Positions 16,996 to 26,658 of a DNA stretch of 64,000 nucleotides are shown here, piece after piece. The notes under the pieces were generated by a model. The model saw only the letters and a program-made list of their open reading frames with translations, was not told where the DNA came from and did not search any database. The DNA is taken from the NCBI GenBank assembly GCA_023667225.1, contig JAMPAN010000003.1, forward strand, positions 49,064-113,063, given 5' to 3'. Positions within the stretch are counted from its first letter, which is position 1. The number at the start of each line of letters is the position of its first letter. This stretch comes from Oxalobacter formigenes. GTDB lineage: Bacteria > Pseudomonadota > Gammaproteobacteria > Burkholderiales > Burkholderiaceae_D. A program made the translations under genes and the position numbers.

Positions 16996-19263
16996 ATGAA
17001 GTGCGAACAGCATGAGCCATGTGATCATCACCATCATCACGATGACCGCCATCACCATCTGCCAGTTTGCGGACAAGGTTGCTGTGATGCGGCAAAGGAA
17101 CCGGTTGTTTCTGCTTTACCCATGACGTTTTCCAGCCGGGCCGAGGTTTGGGAAATTCCCAATATGGATTGTCCGGTAGAGGAAAAGGAAATTCGCAATG
17201 CGCTGAAAGATATCTCCGGCATTCGTTCACTTTCTTTTCAGCTGGCTGCCCGTTTGCTGACGATTGATGCCACAAAAGAAGCAAAGGAAAAGGCGTATGC
17301 TGCTATAGGAAGGGCAGGCTATTCCCCCGGCAGTATCCGCCCGGCAGAGGATGAGAAGGCGAATGAGCCTGCGCCTTTGGGCAATTACCGGAGACTGGGG
17401 ATAGCGCTGGCGGTGGCATTAGGGGTTGAAATCATTCATGTTATCTCACCTGACAATGTTCTCTTTTCTCTTTTGACGCTGGGTATGGCTGTTTTGGCTA
17501 TCTGGCTTGCTGGCGTGCAAGTGTATGTCAATGGTGTGCGGGCATTGCTGCATGGCCGTCTTAACATCAATGTTCTGATGGCGGTTGCCGTGACCGGTTC
17601 CTGCCTTATCGGGCAATGGGCGGAAGCCGCGATGGTGATGGTGTTATATGCCATTGCCGAACTGATTGAGGCGCATTCTGTTGATCGGGCGCGCCATGCG
17701 GTCAGCCGGCTTTTGAATTTGACGCCGACAACGGCAGAAAAGCGGTTTTCTGACGGCAGCTGGAAAGAAAAAAGCGTGCATGACATTATACCGGGAGAAA
17801 TTATCCGTATCCGGCCGGGAGAACGTATCCCGCTGGATGGCAAGGTGGTTTCCGGCTTCAGTACTATCAACCAGATGGCGATTACCGGCGAGAGTATCCC
17901 TGTAAACTGCCGGCCAGGCGATACTGTATATGCCGGCAGTATCAATGAATCCGGTGTGTTGGAGCTGGAAGTGACGGCGTTGGCACAGGATACGATGCTG
18001 GCCCGTATTATTGCCATGGTTGAAGGCGCTCAGGAAGTTCGCGCGCCTATCCAGCGGTTTGTTGACCGTTTTGCTGCTGTTTATACGCCGTCGGTTTTTG
18101 CTGTGGCAGTTGCCGTTGCATTTCTCATGCCATTGCTGGGCGGCTGGACATGGATTGATGCCATATACCGGGCGCTTGTGATTTTGGTTATTGCCTGCCC
18201 TTGTGCGCTGGTTATTGCTACGCCCTTGACAGTTGTCAGCGGTTTGGCCGCAGCGGCCAGAAACGGGATGTTGATCAAGGGGGGCGTTTATCTGGAAGAA
18301 GCGCGCAAGCTTAAGGCAGTGGCATTTGACAAAACCGGAACCATTACACAAGGAAAGCCCAGAGTCGTTGCTGTGGAAGTAACTGGAAAAGGAGCGGATC
18401 AGCAGCGCATCCTGCATTGGGCGGCTGCTTTGTCAGCTTCTTCCAGGCATCCTGTTTCTCAGGCTGTTTTTGAGGAAACTTCAGGGGAGAAGTTACCAGA
18501 CGAGGTCCGGCAATACAGGGAATTGCCGGGCAAAGGAATTGAGGCCGAGGTGGAAGGAATCAGGCTGCGGTTGGGCAATATCCGATGGATTCGGGAAATG
18601 GTTTCCGGTATGCCTCAGGCAGATGCTTTTCTTAGCCAGCATGAGGCGGAAGGCCATACTGTTACGGTGATGGCATCGGATGCCGGTATTCTGGCACTTT
18701 TTGCTGTGGCAGATGTTATTCGGGCCAGTAGCCGGACTGCTGTGGAAGAGCTGGTTTTGCAGGGGATAACGCCGGTTATGCTGACGGGGGACAATATCCA
18801 GACGGCTCAATCCATTGCTGTAGAGGCGGGTATAAGCCATTTCAGTGGAGAATTGCTTCCAGGGGACAAGCTTGAGGAAGTGGCAGCACTGAAAAAGGCA
18901 TATGGGCAGGTTGCCATGGTAGGAGATGGCATCAATGATGCGCCTGCGCTGGCTGCCGCAGATATGGGGATTGCTATGGGCGGAGCAGGGACGGATATTG
19001 CCATGGAAACTGCCGATGTGATTATCATGAACGATGATCTCAGGCGGGTCGCTGACCTGGTTTGCCTTTCACGGCAAACTTTTGCTTTGCTCAAACAGAA
19101 TATCGGATTTGCACTGGGTATCAAGCTGGCCTTTTTTGTGATGGCGCTAACCGGGTATGCCGGCATGTGGATGGCTGTTTTTGCAGATGTGGGCGCAACG
19201 CTTCTGGTTGTTGCAAATGGTCTGCGGCTGTTGCGTTGGAAAAGCCGGTTTTTACCTTCATGA
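16996..19263 (+). CDS. heavy-metal-translocating P1B-type ATPase (Cd/Zn/Pb exporter)
   Basis: A 755-residue metal-efflux ATPase. The N-terminus is rich in His and Cys (CDHHHHHDDRHHH, then CGQGCC). An HMA domain with an MDCPVEE metal site follows (residues ~53-110). Then come membrane helices, the TGES actuator motif, the intramembrane CPC ion site (VIACPCALVIATPL, ~residue 400), the DKTGT phosphorylation site (~443), the SRHP motif and GDGINDAPALA (~640). The CPC together with MDCxxE fits Zn(II)/Cd(II)/Pb(II) (ZntA/CadA) export. The ATG at 16996 has AGGA close upstream. It is probably induced by metals through the divergent MerR-family regulator. Confidence 0.94.
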   Translation: MKCEQHEPCDHHHHHDDRHHHLPVCGQGCCDAAKEPVVSALPMTFSSRAEVWEIPNMDCPVEEKEIRNALKDISGIRSLSFQLAARLLTIDATKEAKEKAYAAIGRAGYSPGSIRPAEDEKANEPAPLGNYRRLGIALAVALGVEIIHVISPDNVLFSLLTLGMAVLAIWLAGVQVYVNGVRALLHGRLNINVLMAVAVTGSCLIGQWAEAAMVMVLYAIAELIEAHSVDRARHAVSRLLNLTPTTAEKRFSDGSWKEKSVHDIIPGEIIRIRPGERIPLDGKVVSGFSTINQMAITGESIPVNCRPGDTVYAGSINESGVLELEVTALAQDTMLARIIAMVEGAQEVRAPIQRFVDRFAAVYTPSVFAVAVAVAFLMPLLGGWTWIDAIYRALVILVIACPCALVIATPLTVVSGLAAAARNGMLIKGGVYLEEARKLKAVAFDKTGTITQGKPRVVAVEVTGKGADQQRILHWAAALSASSRHPVSQAVFEETSGEKLPDEVRQYRELPGKGIEAEVEGIRLRLGNIRWIREMVSGMPQADAFLSQHEAEGHTVTVMASDAGILALFAVADVIRASSRTAVEELVLQGITPVMLTGDNIQTAQSIAVEAGISHFSGELLPGDKLEEVAALKKAYGQVAMVGDGINDAPALAAADMGIAMGGAGTDIAMETADVIIMNDDLRRVADLVCLSRQTFALLKQNIGFALGIKLAFFVMALTGYAGMWMAVFADVGATLLVVANGLRLLRWKSRFLPS

Positions 19264-19278
19264 AACCGGCTTCAATAG

Positions 19279-19653
19279 TCAGGATTCAGGATGGATGCAG
19301 TTCCGGTTTTCATCCAGCAGACAGGCAAGGAGAGCTTCTCCTGCTTCATTTACTCTTAATTCGGCAAACCGGGCGTTTTCAAATACTTTTCCCTGGTCTT
19401 CCTGAAAGAAGAAAGAACCAGGGCCAATCTGCGCTCCCTTTTTTTTCAGGCGGTAAATCAGCCTGATTTCCTGTTTTTTAATGTTGGGAAACAGTAAGAT
19501 GGTAAACCCTGTCAGGCAGGGTACGGCGATCCAGGCACATGAGCCTATTAGCAGGCGGGCCTGCCATGGCAAGTTGTTTTTTCTATCTCTGTTTTTATCG
19601 GGAATATTTTTTTCAGGGAAGAATTGATCAGTCTGTTTTTCAGGGTGAAACAC
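19279..19653 (-). CDS. small membrane protein, apparently a shortened GDYXXLXY-family protein
   Basis: A 124-residue protein with one membrane helix (LLIGSCAWIAVPCLTGFTILLF, residues ~32-53). The C-terminal segment GPGSFFFQEDQGKVFENARFAELRVNEAGEALL resembles the end of GDYXXLXY-domain proteins, which often follow DUF2157 genes. The namesake GDYxxLxY stretch is missing, so it may be an internally deleted member. The start at 19653 overlaps the DUF2157 gene by about 106 bases. The family call is from memory and moderate. Confidence 0.5.
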   Translation of the reverse strand: MFHPEKQTDQFFPEKNIPDKNRDRKNNLPWQARLLIGSCAWIAVPCLTGFTILLFPNIKKQEIRLIYRLKKKGAQIGPGSFFFQEDQGKVFENARFAELRVNEAGEALLACLLDENRNCIHPES

Positions 19654-20699
19654 AGCTCATGCAGGGAAAAGATTGTGAAAAATTCCGGTTTTTCAGGTTG
19701 CTCAGGTTTTGTTGATGGTATTTTTTTCGTTTTTTCGTAGGGATGCTTCAAAGTGTGCCACTTTCTGTGGAGAGCGACCAGGTATTTCCCTGAGAGGGCG
19801 GAACCGGCAATCAGGCAAACTGTGAGGCAAAAGAAAAGGATGATTTCACCTGCCAGTGCGTAGGTAATCCAGACAAGTGCCAGTACGATGAGGCTGAAAA
19901 ATGCGGCAGCAGTCATGAAAAGGTCTATACGCTTTTGCCTGTAATAGAAAAGTATTCCTGTGATTAAGGCCAAATAAAGAAAGACAAAATAAATGAAAGG
20001 CGGCTGCCTTATTGTCTGGATATGTAGGGCAAGGTAGAAAGTCAGGAAGGAAAGCAAGAAAAAGCCCAGGATGCGCGGCATCCATCGTGGTTTCAAGAAG
20101 GCACAGCGCTGGCCGGAAAAGAAGTGCGGCGCTGTTTCCCACAGTACAAAAAAAGCAGTTTGGGCCAGGCACTGGTAAAAAACCAGGTTACCTGTCAGCG
20201 CATTGTCATGGAAGGCAGCAATGTATTCTCCCAGATACAGTATGCCTGATAACGATGAAACGAGCCAAAGCATGAACCATAATGCTGTTTGGCGGCTTAT
20301 CAGAACAAGAGGGATGAGGAAAATGGCCCAGGAACGGAAAAGTATCCATGCGTTGGCACCTGTTTGGTAAACCTGGCCATATACTGCCATCAATATGCCG
20401 CCAAGGATGCAGCAGGCCAGCAGCCCCAGTTTGCCGCTTGCCGGACGGGAATCTCTGAACAGGGAAAAAACAGCTGAAATAAGCAGGGCTGCCGCAATAA
20501 GGCTGAATTTTACAAAAGGCAGCAAACTATGCCAGTTGCAGGCAAAAAAACAGATAACACCTGCCAGAAAGAAAAGTACACCGGCATAGGCCAGAATCAA
20601 TTGGCTAAACCATTCCCATGCCAACCCTTGAGGAAAAGGGATGTGTTTTGGCTTGTTAAGTTTTTGTTCTGCTTCCTGCCTTAAATGGATGGGATGCAT
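19548..20699 (-). CDS. DUF2157-type integral membrane protein
   Basis: A 383-residue protein with roughly nine to ten hydrophobic helices between residues ~30 and 305. The GLAWEWFSQLILAYAGVLFFLAGVICFFACNW opening and the AVYGQVYQTGANAW motif are typical of DUF2157. The last ~75 residues are basic and hydrophilic (HPYEKTKKIPSTKPEQPEKPE) and overlap the next gene, so this tail may be an extension rather than family core. The function of the family is unknown to me. A 36-bp palindrome lies 18 bp upstream of the start codon and may regulate it. Confidence 0.8.
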   Translation of the reverse strand: MHPIHLRQEAEQKLNKPKHIPFPQGLAWEWFSQLILAYAGVLFFLAGVICFFACNWHSLLPFVKFSLIAAALLISAVFSLFRDSRPASGKLGLLACCILGGILMAVYGQVYQTGANAWILFRSWAIFLIPLVLISRQTALWFMLWLVSSLSGILYLGEYIAAFHDNALTGNLVFYQCLAQTAFFVLWETAPHFFSGQRCAFLKPRWMPRILGFFLLSFLTFYLALHIQTIRQPPFIYFVFLYLALITGILFYYRQKRIDLFMTAAAFFSLIVLALVWITYALAGEIILFFCLTVCLIAGSALSGKYLVALHRKWHTLKHPYEKTKKIPSTKPEQPEKPEFFTIFSLHELCFTLKNRLINSSLKKIFPIKTEIEKTTCHGRPAC

Positions 20700-20716
20700 G
20701 CTGTTCTCACATGAAA

Positions 20717-20752
20717 TCTAATAACTATATAACTAGTTATGTAGTTATTAGA
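20717..20752. promoter_or_regulatory. 36-bp near-perfect palindrome, candidate operator
   Basis: Seventeen of 18 base pairs match around a centre between 20734 and 20735. It is built from the hexamer TAACTA twice (20722 and 20730) and its complement TAGTTA twice (20734 and 20742), spaced 8 bp apart within each arm. No T-run follows on either side, so an operator is more likely than a terminator. It lies between the divergent DUF2157 and mnmH genes. Confidence 0.6.
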
Positions 20753-20988
20753 TGCTGGAAATTACAAAAAGTCAAGCGATGGGGTTTGATTGCGGACGGC
20801 AGAAGAAGGTTCCATTCCAGGCAGCAGGAGCGGATGGCAATGCTGTTGCCTGAAGCGGATGCGTTTTGACACGTTTGCTTTCTGTCGTTATATTGCTATC
20901 CATCTCCGGCGTTGTTCCGTATAAGGCGCGAAAAATTGCCGGACTGTTTTTGTTTTTGCAGGGGCAAGTTTTCCTCTCATTATTGCTT

Positions 20989-22047
20989 ATGCCACGTGAT
21001 ACCGCTGATGCGGATAACCGCTTTTTCTCGCGTCTTGACGGATATGACATCATCATTGATGTGCGTAGTCCTGCCGAGTACGCGGAGGATCATATTCCTG
21101 GCGCAATAAATTGTCCTGTTCTGGACAATGAGGAGCGTATTCGTGTGGGTACGCTTTACAAGCAGGTTAACGCTTTTGAAGCCAAAAAAGTGGGGGCAGC
21201 GCTTGTCGCAAGAAATATTGCCAATCACATAGAGCAGTATTTTCTGGATAAGCCAAAACAGTGGAAGCCGCTTGTCTATTGCTGGCGGGGCGGTAACCGC
21301 AGCGGCGCTATGGCGCATATCCTTTCCAAGATAGGCTGGCCAGCCAGCCAGCTTGAAGGCGGGTATAAAACCTATCGTCGTGAGGTGATCAGGGCGCTGG
21401 ATGAGGCCGTAGCGCGTTATTCATTTCATGTCATTTGCGGTACGACTGGCAGCGGGAAAAGCCGTTTGCTTCGCGCCCTTGCGGAAAAAGGCGCGCAAGT
21501 ACTTGATCTGGAACAGCTTGCTGCCCATCGCGGTTCTGTTCTTGGCAATATTCCTGCCAGTCCGCAACCTTCCCAGAAGGGTTTTGAGAGTGGTTTATGG
21601 GATACGCTTCGCCGCTGTGATCCTTTCCGCCCGGTTTTTGTTGAGTCTGAAAGCCGGAAGGTGGGGGCACTTCGGGTGCCTGATGCCCTGATTGACCGTA
21701 TCCGCGCATCACGGTGTACAGCCCTGACGCTTTCCTTGGAGAACCGTAAACGGTTGCTGATGGAGGATTATGCGCATTTCGTGAAAGATCCTGTCTGGCT
21801 GAATGAGCGTCTGGCGCGCCTGACAGAATTACATGGCCATGCCAAAATCGGGCGCTGGCAGGATCTCGCACTGGAGGGACAGATGAATGTGCTGGTCGGG
21901 GAATTGCTGGCTGAGCATTATGACCCGTTATATCTGCGTTCTATTTATCGTAATTTTATCCATGCTGAAGAAGCGCAGGAGCTGAAATTGCCTGATATTG
22001 ACAAAGCCAGTTTCAGCCAGGCGGCGCAGGAGCTGATGGCTATGTGA
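20989..22047 (+). CDS. mnmH: tRNA 2-selenouridine synthase
   Basis: A protein of about 352 residues that converts 2-thiouridine to 2-selenouridine at the wobble position of tRNA-Lys, -Glu and -Gln, using selenophosphate. The N-terminal rhodanese domain holds the catalytic cysteine in VYCWRGGNRSGAM. The C-terminal half has a P-loop in ICGTTGSGKSRLLRAL. LEGGYKTYRREVI and LAAHRGSVLG match the family. The ATG at 20989 gives a family-like beginning but has no obvious ribosome site; an in-frame TTG at 20866 would add 41 residues. A selenophosphate synthetase (selD) is expected elsewhere. Confidence 0.92.
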   Translation: MPRDTADADNRFFSRLDGYDIIIDVRSPAEYAEDHIPGAINCPVLDNEERIRVGTLYKQVNAFEAKKVGAALVARNIANHIEQYFLDKPKQWKPLVYCWRGGNRSGAMAHILSKIGWPASQLEGGYKTYRREVIRALDEAVARYSFHVICGTTGSGKSRLLRALAEKGAQVLDLEQLAAHRGSVLGNIPASPQPSQKGFESGLWDTLRRCDPFRPVFVESESRKVGALRVPDALIDRIRASRCTALTLSLENRKRLLMEDYAHFVKDPVWLNERLARLTELHGHAKIGRWQDLALEGQMNVLVGELLAEHYDPLYLRSIYRNFIHAEEAQELKLPDIDKASFSQAAQELMAM

Positions 22048-22069
22048 GTATTTCTATGGCTGTTTTTTT

Positions 22070-22828
22070 TCAGAACCACTCTCCCAAAGCAGCCAACAGT
22101 GCTTCCCTGTTACGGAATATGTCAGATGAAAGGGTTTCAATCCGTTTGCCATCATGCAAAACGAAGACATGGTCAGCCAGTTTGCCGGCCTGCCTGAGGC
22201 TGTGAGAAACAACAACCAGCGTATAACGCGTTTTCAATTCTGACAGCAAGTCTTCAATCTGTTCAGCTGCCCTGAAATCCAGTGAGGCTGTCGGTTCGTC
22301 AAGCAGCAAAATTTCCGGCTGCATGGCCAGTGTTCGCGCCAGGCATAAACGTTGCTGCTGCCCGCCGGAAAGGGAAGCGGCGGGTTTGGAAAGCCTGTCT
22401 TTGACTTCATCCCAGAGGAATACATCGCGCAGCGCCTGTTCAATCCGGTCCTGTTTCTCGGAAGCTGGCAGTGACAACGCTGCTTCGAGCGGCAGGGCAA
22501 TGTTGCGTGCAATAGATAACGGCAGCACATTGGGCGTTTGGAATACCATGCCGACCTGTTGCCGCAATTTTTCCGGAATGGTTTTGCTGTGGTAAGCGTT
22601 TATCCATTCTCCTCCTATTCTGATCATGACTTCGCCTTGTGTTTCACAGTCAGGAAAACAGGCGTTTAACCGGTTAATGGTACGCAGCAGGGTTGTTTTT
22701 CCCGAACCGGAGCGTCCAAGCAGGAAAGTGAGGGCGCCCGCAGGAATAGCCATGCTGATATCCTGAATTACCGGCTTGCCAGAGAAGCGGACGGATACCT
22801 GTTTGAGACGAATAGCATCAGATGTCAT
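22070..22828 (-). CDS. pstB: phosphate ABC transporter ATP-binding protein
   Basis: A 252-residue ABC ATPase of the PstB type. Walker A is GRSGSGKTTLLRTINRLN, the signature is SLSGGQQQRLCLARTLA, and Walker B is ILLLDEPTASLD. The RTINRLN segment and the Q-loop VFQTPNVLPLSIARNIALPL fit phosphate importers. Its start overlaps the pstA stop by four bases. No phoU follows. Confidence 0.88.
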   Translation of the reverse strand: MTSDAIRLKQVSVRFSGKPVIQDISMAIPAGALTFLLGRSGSGKTTLLRTINRLNACFPDCETQGEVMIRIGGEWINAYHSKTIPEKLRQQVGMVFQTPNVLPLSIARNIALPLEAALSLPASEKQDRIEQALRDVFLWDEVKDRLSKPAASLSGGQQQRLCLARTLAMQPEILLLDEPTASLDFRAAEQIEDLLSELKTRYTLVVVSHSLRQAGKLADHVFVLHDGKRIETLSSDIFRNREALLAALGEWF

Positions 22829-23721
22829 GGCTGGCTTCCTTTTTCCCAGCGTTGCTCAAGCTGTTTTCTGAGCCATCGCGCACAGCCGAACATGAAGCCG
22901 GTCAGGCATAGCAGCACAACGGCTGCGGCAAATGTCCGGGCCAGTTCTTCCTGCGACTGGTGTTCGGCAGCCAGATAGTAAATATAAAATGGCAAAGCCT
23001 CATATTTTCCGGTGAGTGAAGAAGGTGTGCCTGCATTGGCTACAGCGCCGGTTAACAGGATGACGGCGGTATCTTCCGCTGCCCTGCCTATGGCAAGGAT
23101 AATGCCGCTGAAAATGCCGCGTAATGCCGCCGGAAGAAGAATGTGCCGGATAATTTTATGATGGGATAATCCCAGGCTGACGCCTGTTAAGCGCAGCTGG
23201 ATGGGTAAGCCTGTTATAGCCAGGCGGGTTGTGCTGATCAGGTAGGGAAGAACCAGTACGGCTAGGCACAGCGCTGACAGCAAAAGACCGGTATTGGCCC
23301 CCGGCGCAATTGTCCGCCGCAAAAATAAAATGAGGGCAAAGCCAAACAGACCAACCAGAATAGACGGCATTCCGGCAAGCACATCGACACAGAATGCAAG
23401 CCATTCCCGGCAGCGGCTGTGTGTGTATTCTGCCAGGTAGATGCCTGCTGCCACACCAACCGGAATTGCCATTGCCATTGAAAGAAGTACCAATGCCACT
23501 GTACCGATGCAGGCCGGCCATACGCCATCAAATACCGGTATATGACCCAACAGGGCGTCACGTACCGGCGCATCGCCAAAAAACAGGGAGACAGACCAGC
23601 CAGGCATACTTTGGGAAAAAAGAAAAAGAAGCAACAGTGCCAGTGCAAGAAGAACTATGCCTGTGGAGAGCCAGGAAGCCACTTTGGCTATGCAGAGGAA
23701 ACGGGATATTCTAGCCGGCAT
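22825..23721 (-). CDS. pstA: phosphate ABC transporter permease PstA
   Basis: A 298-residue inner-membrane permease with about six helices. The binding-protein-dependent transport signature lies in LGLSHHKIIRHILLPAALRGIFSGIILAIGRAAEDTAVIL, where the coupling helix contacts PstB. I chose ATG at 23721, which has AGAGG six bases upstream and overlaps pstC by only 11 bases; the longer frame would overlap by 59. It pairs with PstC to form the phosphate channel. Confidence 0.88.
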   Translation of the reverse strand: MPARISRFLCIAKVASWLSTGIVLLALALLLLFLFSQSMPGWSVSLFFGDAPVRDALLGHIPVFDGVWPACIGTVALVLLSMAMAIPVGVAAGIYLAEYTHSRCREWLAFCVDVLAGMPSILVGLFGFALILFLRRTIAPGANTGLLLSALCLAVLVLPYLISTTRLAITGLPIQLRLTGVSLGLSHHKIIRHILLPAALRGIFSGIILAIGRAAEDTAVILLTGAVANAGTPSSLTGKYEALPFYIYYLAAEHQSQEELARTFAAAVVLLCLTGFMFGCARWLRKQLEQRWEKGSQP

Positions 23722-24562
23722 GGTTTTCCTCTTGTCTGCCGGATATCTTGCGCAGGCGGTACAGGGCAATATTGATCAGCAGAGAAACGGCAAACAGCAG
23801 CAGACCGCATGCAAACAGCGATGCATATGCTATTCCCTGGCTGTCTGTTGAAACTACCAGCGCAATATGCGCTGTCAGTGTGCGGATAGAATCCAGTGGA
23901 GAAAGGGGAAGCTGCGGTGCATTTCCGGCCAGCATGAGAGAAATCATGGTATCACCAATGGCGCGGCCAAATCCCAATGCAAGTGCCATCCATAACCCAT
24001 GTGATGAAAGCGGCAGTGTCAGATGGAGAAATTGTTGCGCAGGCGAAATTCCCAATGCGCTGGTGCTGATATACCACTCTTCATGCAGCAGGCGAAACTG
24101 GCTGTCCAGAATCAGAATAATCGTTGGTAATATGAGCAGCGACAAAGTGAGGGATGCTGCCAGCCAGGAAAAACCCGAACCGGAAAAACCGGTGCGCAAC
24201 AGCGGCACCAGCAGAAAAGCGGAAACAAGGCCATAGACTACAGTCGGAATGCTGGTCATAAAGCGGACGATGCCCAAGACCGGCCTGGACAGCCATGCTG
24301 GTCCCAGGCCATAAAGAAAACCGCTTATTCCTACTCCAACAGGAAAGGCAATCAGCATAGCTGAAACTGACAGGCATATTGATCCGGCTATCATAGGTAA
24401 AATGCCGAAGGCATTTTCAGTAGGCCTCCAGTGCCAGGAAAGCAGTGAAACCAGCACTTCACCCTGAAAAACAGGGAGGGAGAACCATAGCAGGAAGGCA
24501 AAAATAGCCAATACTGCCAATCCTGAAAATGCCGCCGCACCAAAAAGCAGACTGACAGCCAT
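23711..24562 (-). CDS. pstC: phosphate ABC transporter permease PstC
   Basis: A 283-residue permease with about six membrane helices. The coupling-helix signature is LGISPAQQFLHLTLPLSSHGLWMALALGFGRAIGDTMIS. It begins two bases after pstS ends, with the order pstS-pstC-pstA-pstB preserved. The ATEN-like segment WRPTENAFGILPMIAGSI is typical of PstC periplasmic loops. Confidence 0.88.
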   Translation of the reverse strand: MAVSLLFGAAAFSGLAVLAIFAFLLWFSLPVFQGEVLVSLLSWHWRPTENAFGILPMIAGSICLSVSAMLIAFPVGVGISGFLYGLGPAWLSRPVLGIVRFMTSIPTVVYGLVSAFLLVPLLRTGFSGSGFSWLAASLTLSLLILPTIILILDSQFRLLHEEWYISTSALGISPAQQFLHLTLPLSSHGLWMALALGFGRAIGDTMISLMLAGNAPQLPLSPLDSIRTLTAHIALVVSTDSQGIAYASLFACGLLLFAVSLLINIALYRLRKISGRQEENHAG

Positions 24563-24564
24563 TC

Positions 24565-25404
24565 CTATTTAATGGGCAGATATCCGGCTGCTTCAGTCAT
24601 TTTGGCACCTTCAGGCCCGCGAACATAGCGGATGAAGGCTGCTGTCAATACATCCGGTGTACCCTTGGTATTCATGTAGAGTTTGCGTACAACAGGGTAT
24701 TTGCCGGAAAGAGCATTTTCCTGGGTAGGCGCTACCTGATCCAGTGTGGGGGCCCTGATGGTCTGGTCGATATGTCCAATGGAAACGTAACCAATGCCAT
24801 CCAGATCACTGGCAAGCGCTGTTTTCATGGCGCCGTTAGAGGTAACAACATTGGCTGTATCAACAATAGCCCCTTTTTTCAGCAATTTTTTCCAGAAAAC
24901 TTCCCGTGTTCCACTGGCTTCATCACGCGTATAGAGATGAATGGCTGCATCGCGTCCGCCGAGTGCTTTCCAGTTGGTGATTTTTCCAGAGAAGATATCG
25001 CGTATTTGTGCTGATGTCAGGTTGGCGAGAGGGTTGCCAGGATGGATGACAACAGCAACGCCATCCAGCGCAAACGGCCAGGATTGCAGGCCATATCTGG
25101 CGATTTCTTCCGCACTGAGGGCGCGGCCGGTGTTGCCGATCTGTACCAGCCCTTCGCCAACCTTTTGTACGCCAACCCCGGAGCCGCCGGCAGCAATGCT
25201 GATGCGAATGGCCGGATTGACACGCATGATACGCCTGGCTGCCGCTTTCATGACAGGGATATGCGCTGTGCCGCCTGCAATATCAATTTTTCCGCTCATG
25301 CCTGCAAACGCATCCAGTTCCGATGCGCTTGCCAATGCGGCCATCAGCGCGGTACACAAGACCACTGACAAGAAACGGCAGCCCCATGTATAGAATCGTT
25401 TCAT
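24565..25404 (-). CDS. pstS: phosphate ABC transporter substrate-binding protein PstS
   Basis: A 279-residue exported binding protein. The start is ATG at 25404 (MKRFYTWGCRFLSVVLCTALMAALASA), which gives a clean Sec signal peptide cleaved near ASA-SE and has AGGAGAAG upstream. Phosphate-contacting loops are seen in AAGGSGVGVQKVGEGLVQIGNTGR and DEASGTREVFWKKLL, and GAMKTALASDLDGIGYVSIG is typical. It heads the pst operon. No convincing Pho box was found upstream. A role with another oxyanion cannot be excluded. Confidence 0.9.
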   Translation of the reverse strand: MKRFYTWGCRFLSVVLCTALMAALASASELDAFAGMSGKIDIAGGTAHIPVMKAAARRIMRVNPAIRISIAAGGSGVGVQKVGEGLVQIGNTGRALSAEEIARYGLQSWPFALDGVAVVIHPGNPLANLTSAQIRDIFSGKITNWKALGGRDAAIHLYTRDEASGTREVFWKKLLKKGAIVDTANVVTSNGAMKTALASDLDGIGYVSIGHIDQTIRAPTLDQVAPTQENALSGKYPVVRKLYMNTKGTPDVLTAAFIRYVRGPEGAKMTEAAGYLPIK

Positions 25405-25624
25405 TTTTCTTCTCCTGTAAAAAACAGTCATATTATACGTTGTTACGCATGGCATTGGAGGGGGAGGATTGTCTTGGCAGGCGTTTTGTTAAAAGCAAAT
25501 GCAATATTTTATTTTAGAAAAATTGAATATGAAAATAATATATTTGTAAATTTTACTTTCATTTTTTACATTATTCTTTAAAAGATTATGATTGAATGTA
25601 GATTGGTGAGCAGCAAAGTTGACT

Positions 25625-26645
25625 ATGGGATCAAGGATGATGAGGCGTTTATTTTTTATTTTGTCAATATTGCCGCTGATGACGGGATGCAATGTATATA
25701 CATTTGAAAAGAGGGAGATAGTGAAAGAAAAGGTTACTTACAATCAGATATTCAGTGATGTAAGAATTGCTGGAGAATTATATTTGCCATTCAATTTTGT
25801 ACAGACAAGAAAATATCCGGCAATCGTGGTTGTGCACCCGGCTGGAGGAGTCAAAGAACAGGTTGGCGGTTTATATGCTGAAAGGCTCTCCAGGACAGGG
25901 TTTGTTACTTTGGCATATGATGCTGCCTATCAGGGGGAAGCGGGGTGAAATACATTATCTGTAAAGTCCGGCCTTAAGGGTTGAAGATGTGCGCTCATCG
26001 GTGGATTACCTGACGACGCTTCCATTCATTGAGCAGGGAAATATCGGTGTCCTGGGTATTTGTGCAGGCGGCTACGCATTTCATGCAGCTGAAACAGAAA
26101 TGAGGATTAAAGCAGTTGCAACAGTTTCTGCATTTGATCTGGGCAGGGCAAGACGCCAGGGGTTAAATGATTAGCTGACGGTTGAACAGCAGCAAGAAAA
26201 ACTGAAAGAGGCAGCAGTGCAAAGGACAAAGGAAGCAATGGCGGTGCTGTGAAATATAACCATTATGTACCGAATGTATTGGAAGAGATTCCTGATAATG
26301 CCTCTCCCATGTACCGTCAGGGGTATGAGTATTACCGGACGGAGATAGCCAGACGCCCTCGTTCGGAAAATAAATATATTTTCTCCTACTTATGCCCAGC
26401 AGGCAGCATTTACCGCTTTTGAGCGGACTGAATTTTTATCGCCGAGGCCGGTATTGTTTATTGCAGGTGAAAATTCGGAGTCTGCTTATTTTAGCAAAGA
26501 GGCTTATGACAGGGCGCTTCATCCGAAAGAATATGTCATTATTCCCAAGGCAACCCATATTGAAATGTATTACAAGCCTGAGTATGTAAGCCAGGCAATT
26601 GAGAAATTGACCGAGTTTTATATAAAATATCTGAAAACAGAATAA
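25625..26645 (+). pseudogene. alpha/beta hydrolase lipoprotein, multiply disrupted
   Basis: Pieces of one hydrolase are spread over all reading frames. First comes a lipoprotein-like leader (LFFILSILPLMTGC) and YPAIVVVHPAGGVKEQ with the oxyanion HPAGG region, ending at a stop near 25948. Next is GNIGVLGICAGGYAFHAA, the nucleophile elbow with Cys in place of the usual Ser, ending in TAG at 26174. Then YVPNVLEEIPDNASPMYRQGYEYYRT appears, and finally PVLFIAGENSESAYFS to KATHIEMYYKPEYV, holding the acidic and histidine residues. At least two frameshifts and an internal stop show it is dead. It resembles YcjY/dienelactone-hydrolase-like proteins. Confidence 0.8.
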
Positions 26646-26658
26646 GAAATGAGGCGTT

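Noticed and set aside
25405..25620. Pho box upstream of pstS
   Set aside because: CAGTCATATTAT near 25430 is loosely similar but no tandem CTGTCAT repeats at the right spacing are present on either strand.
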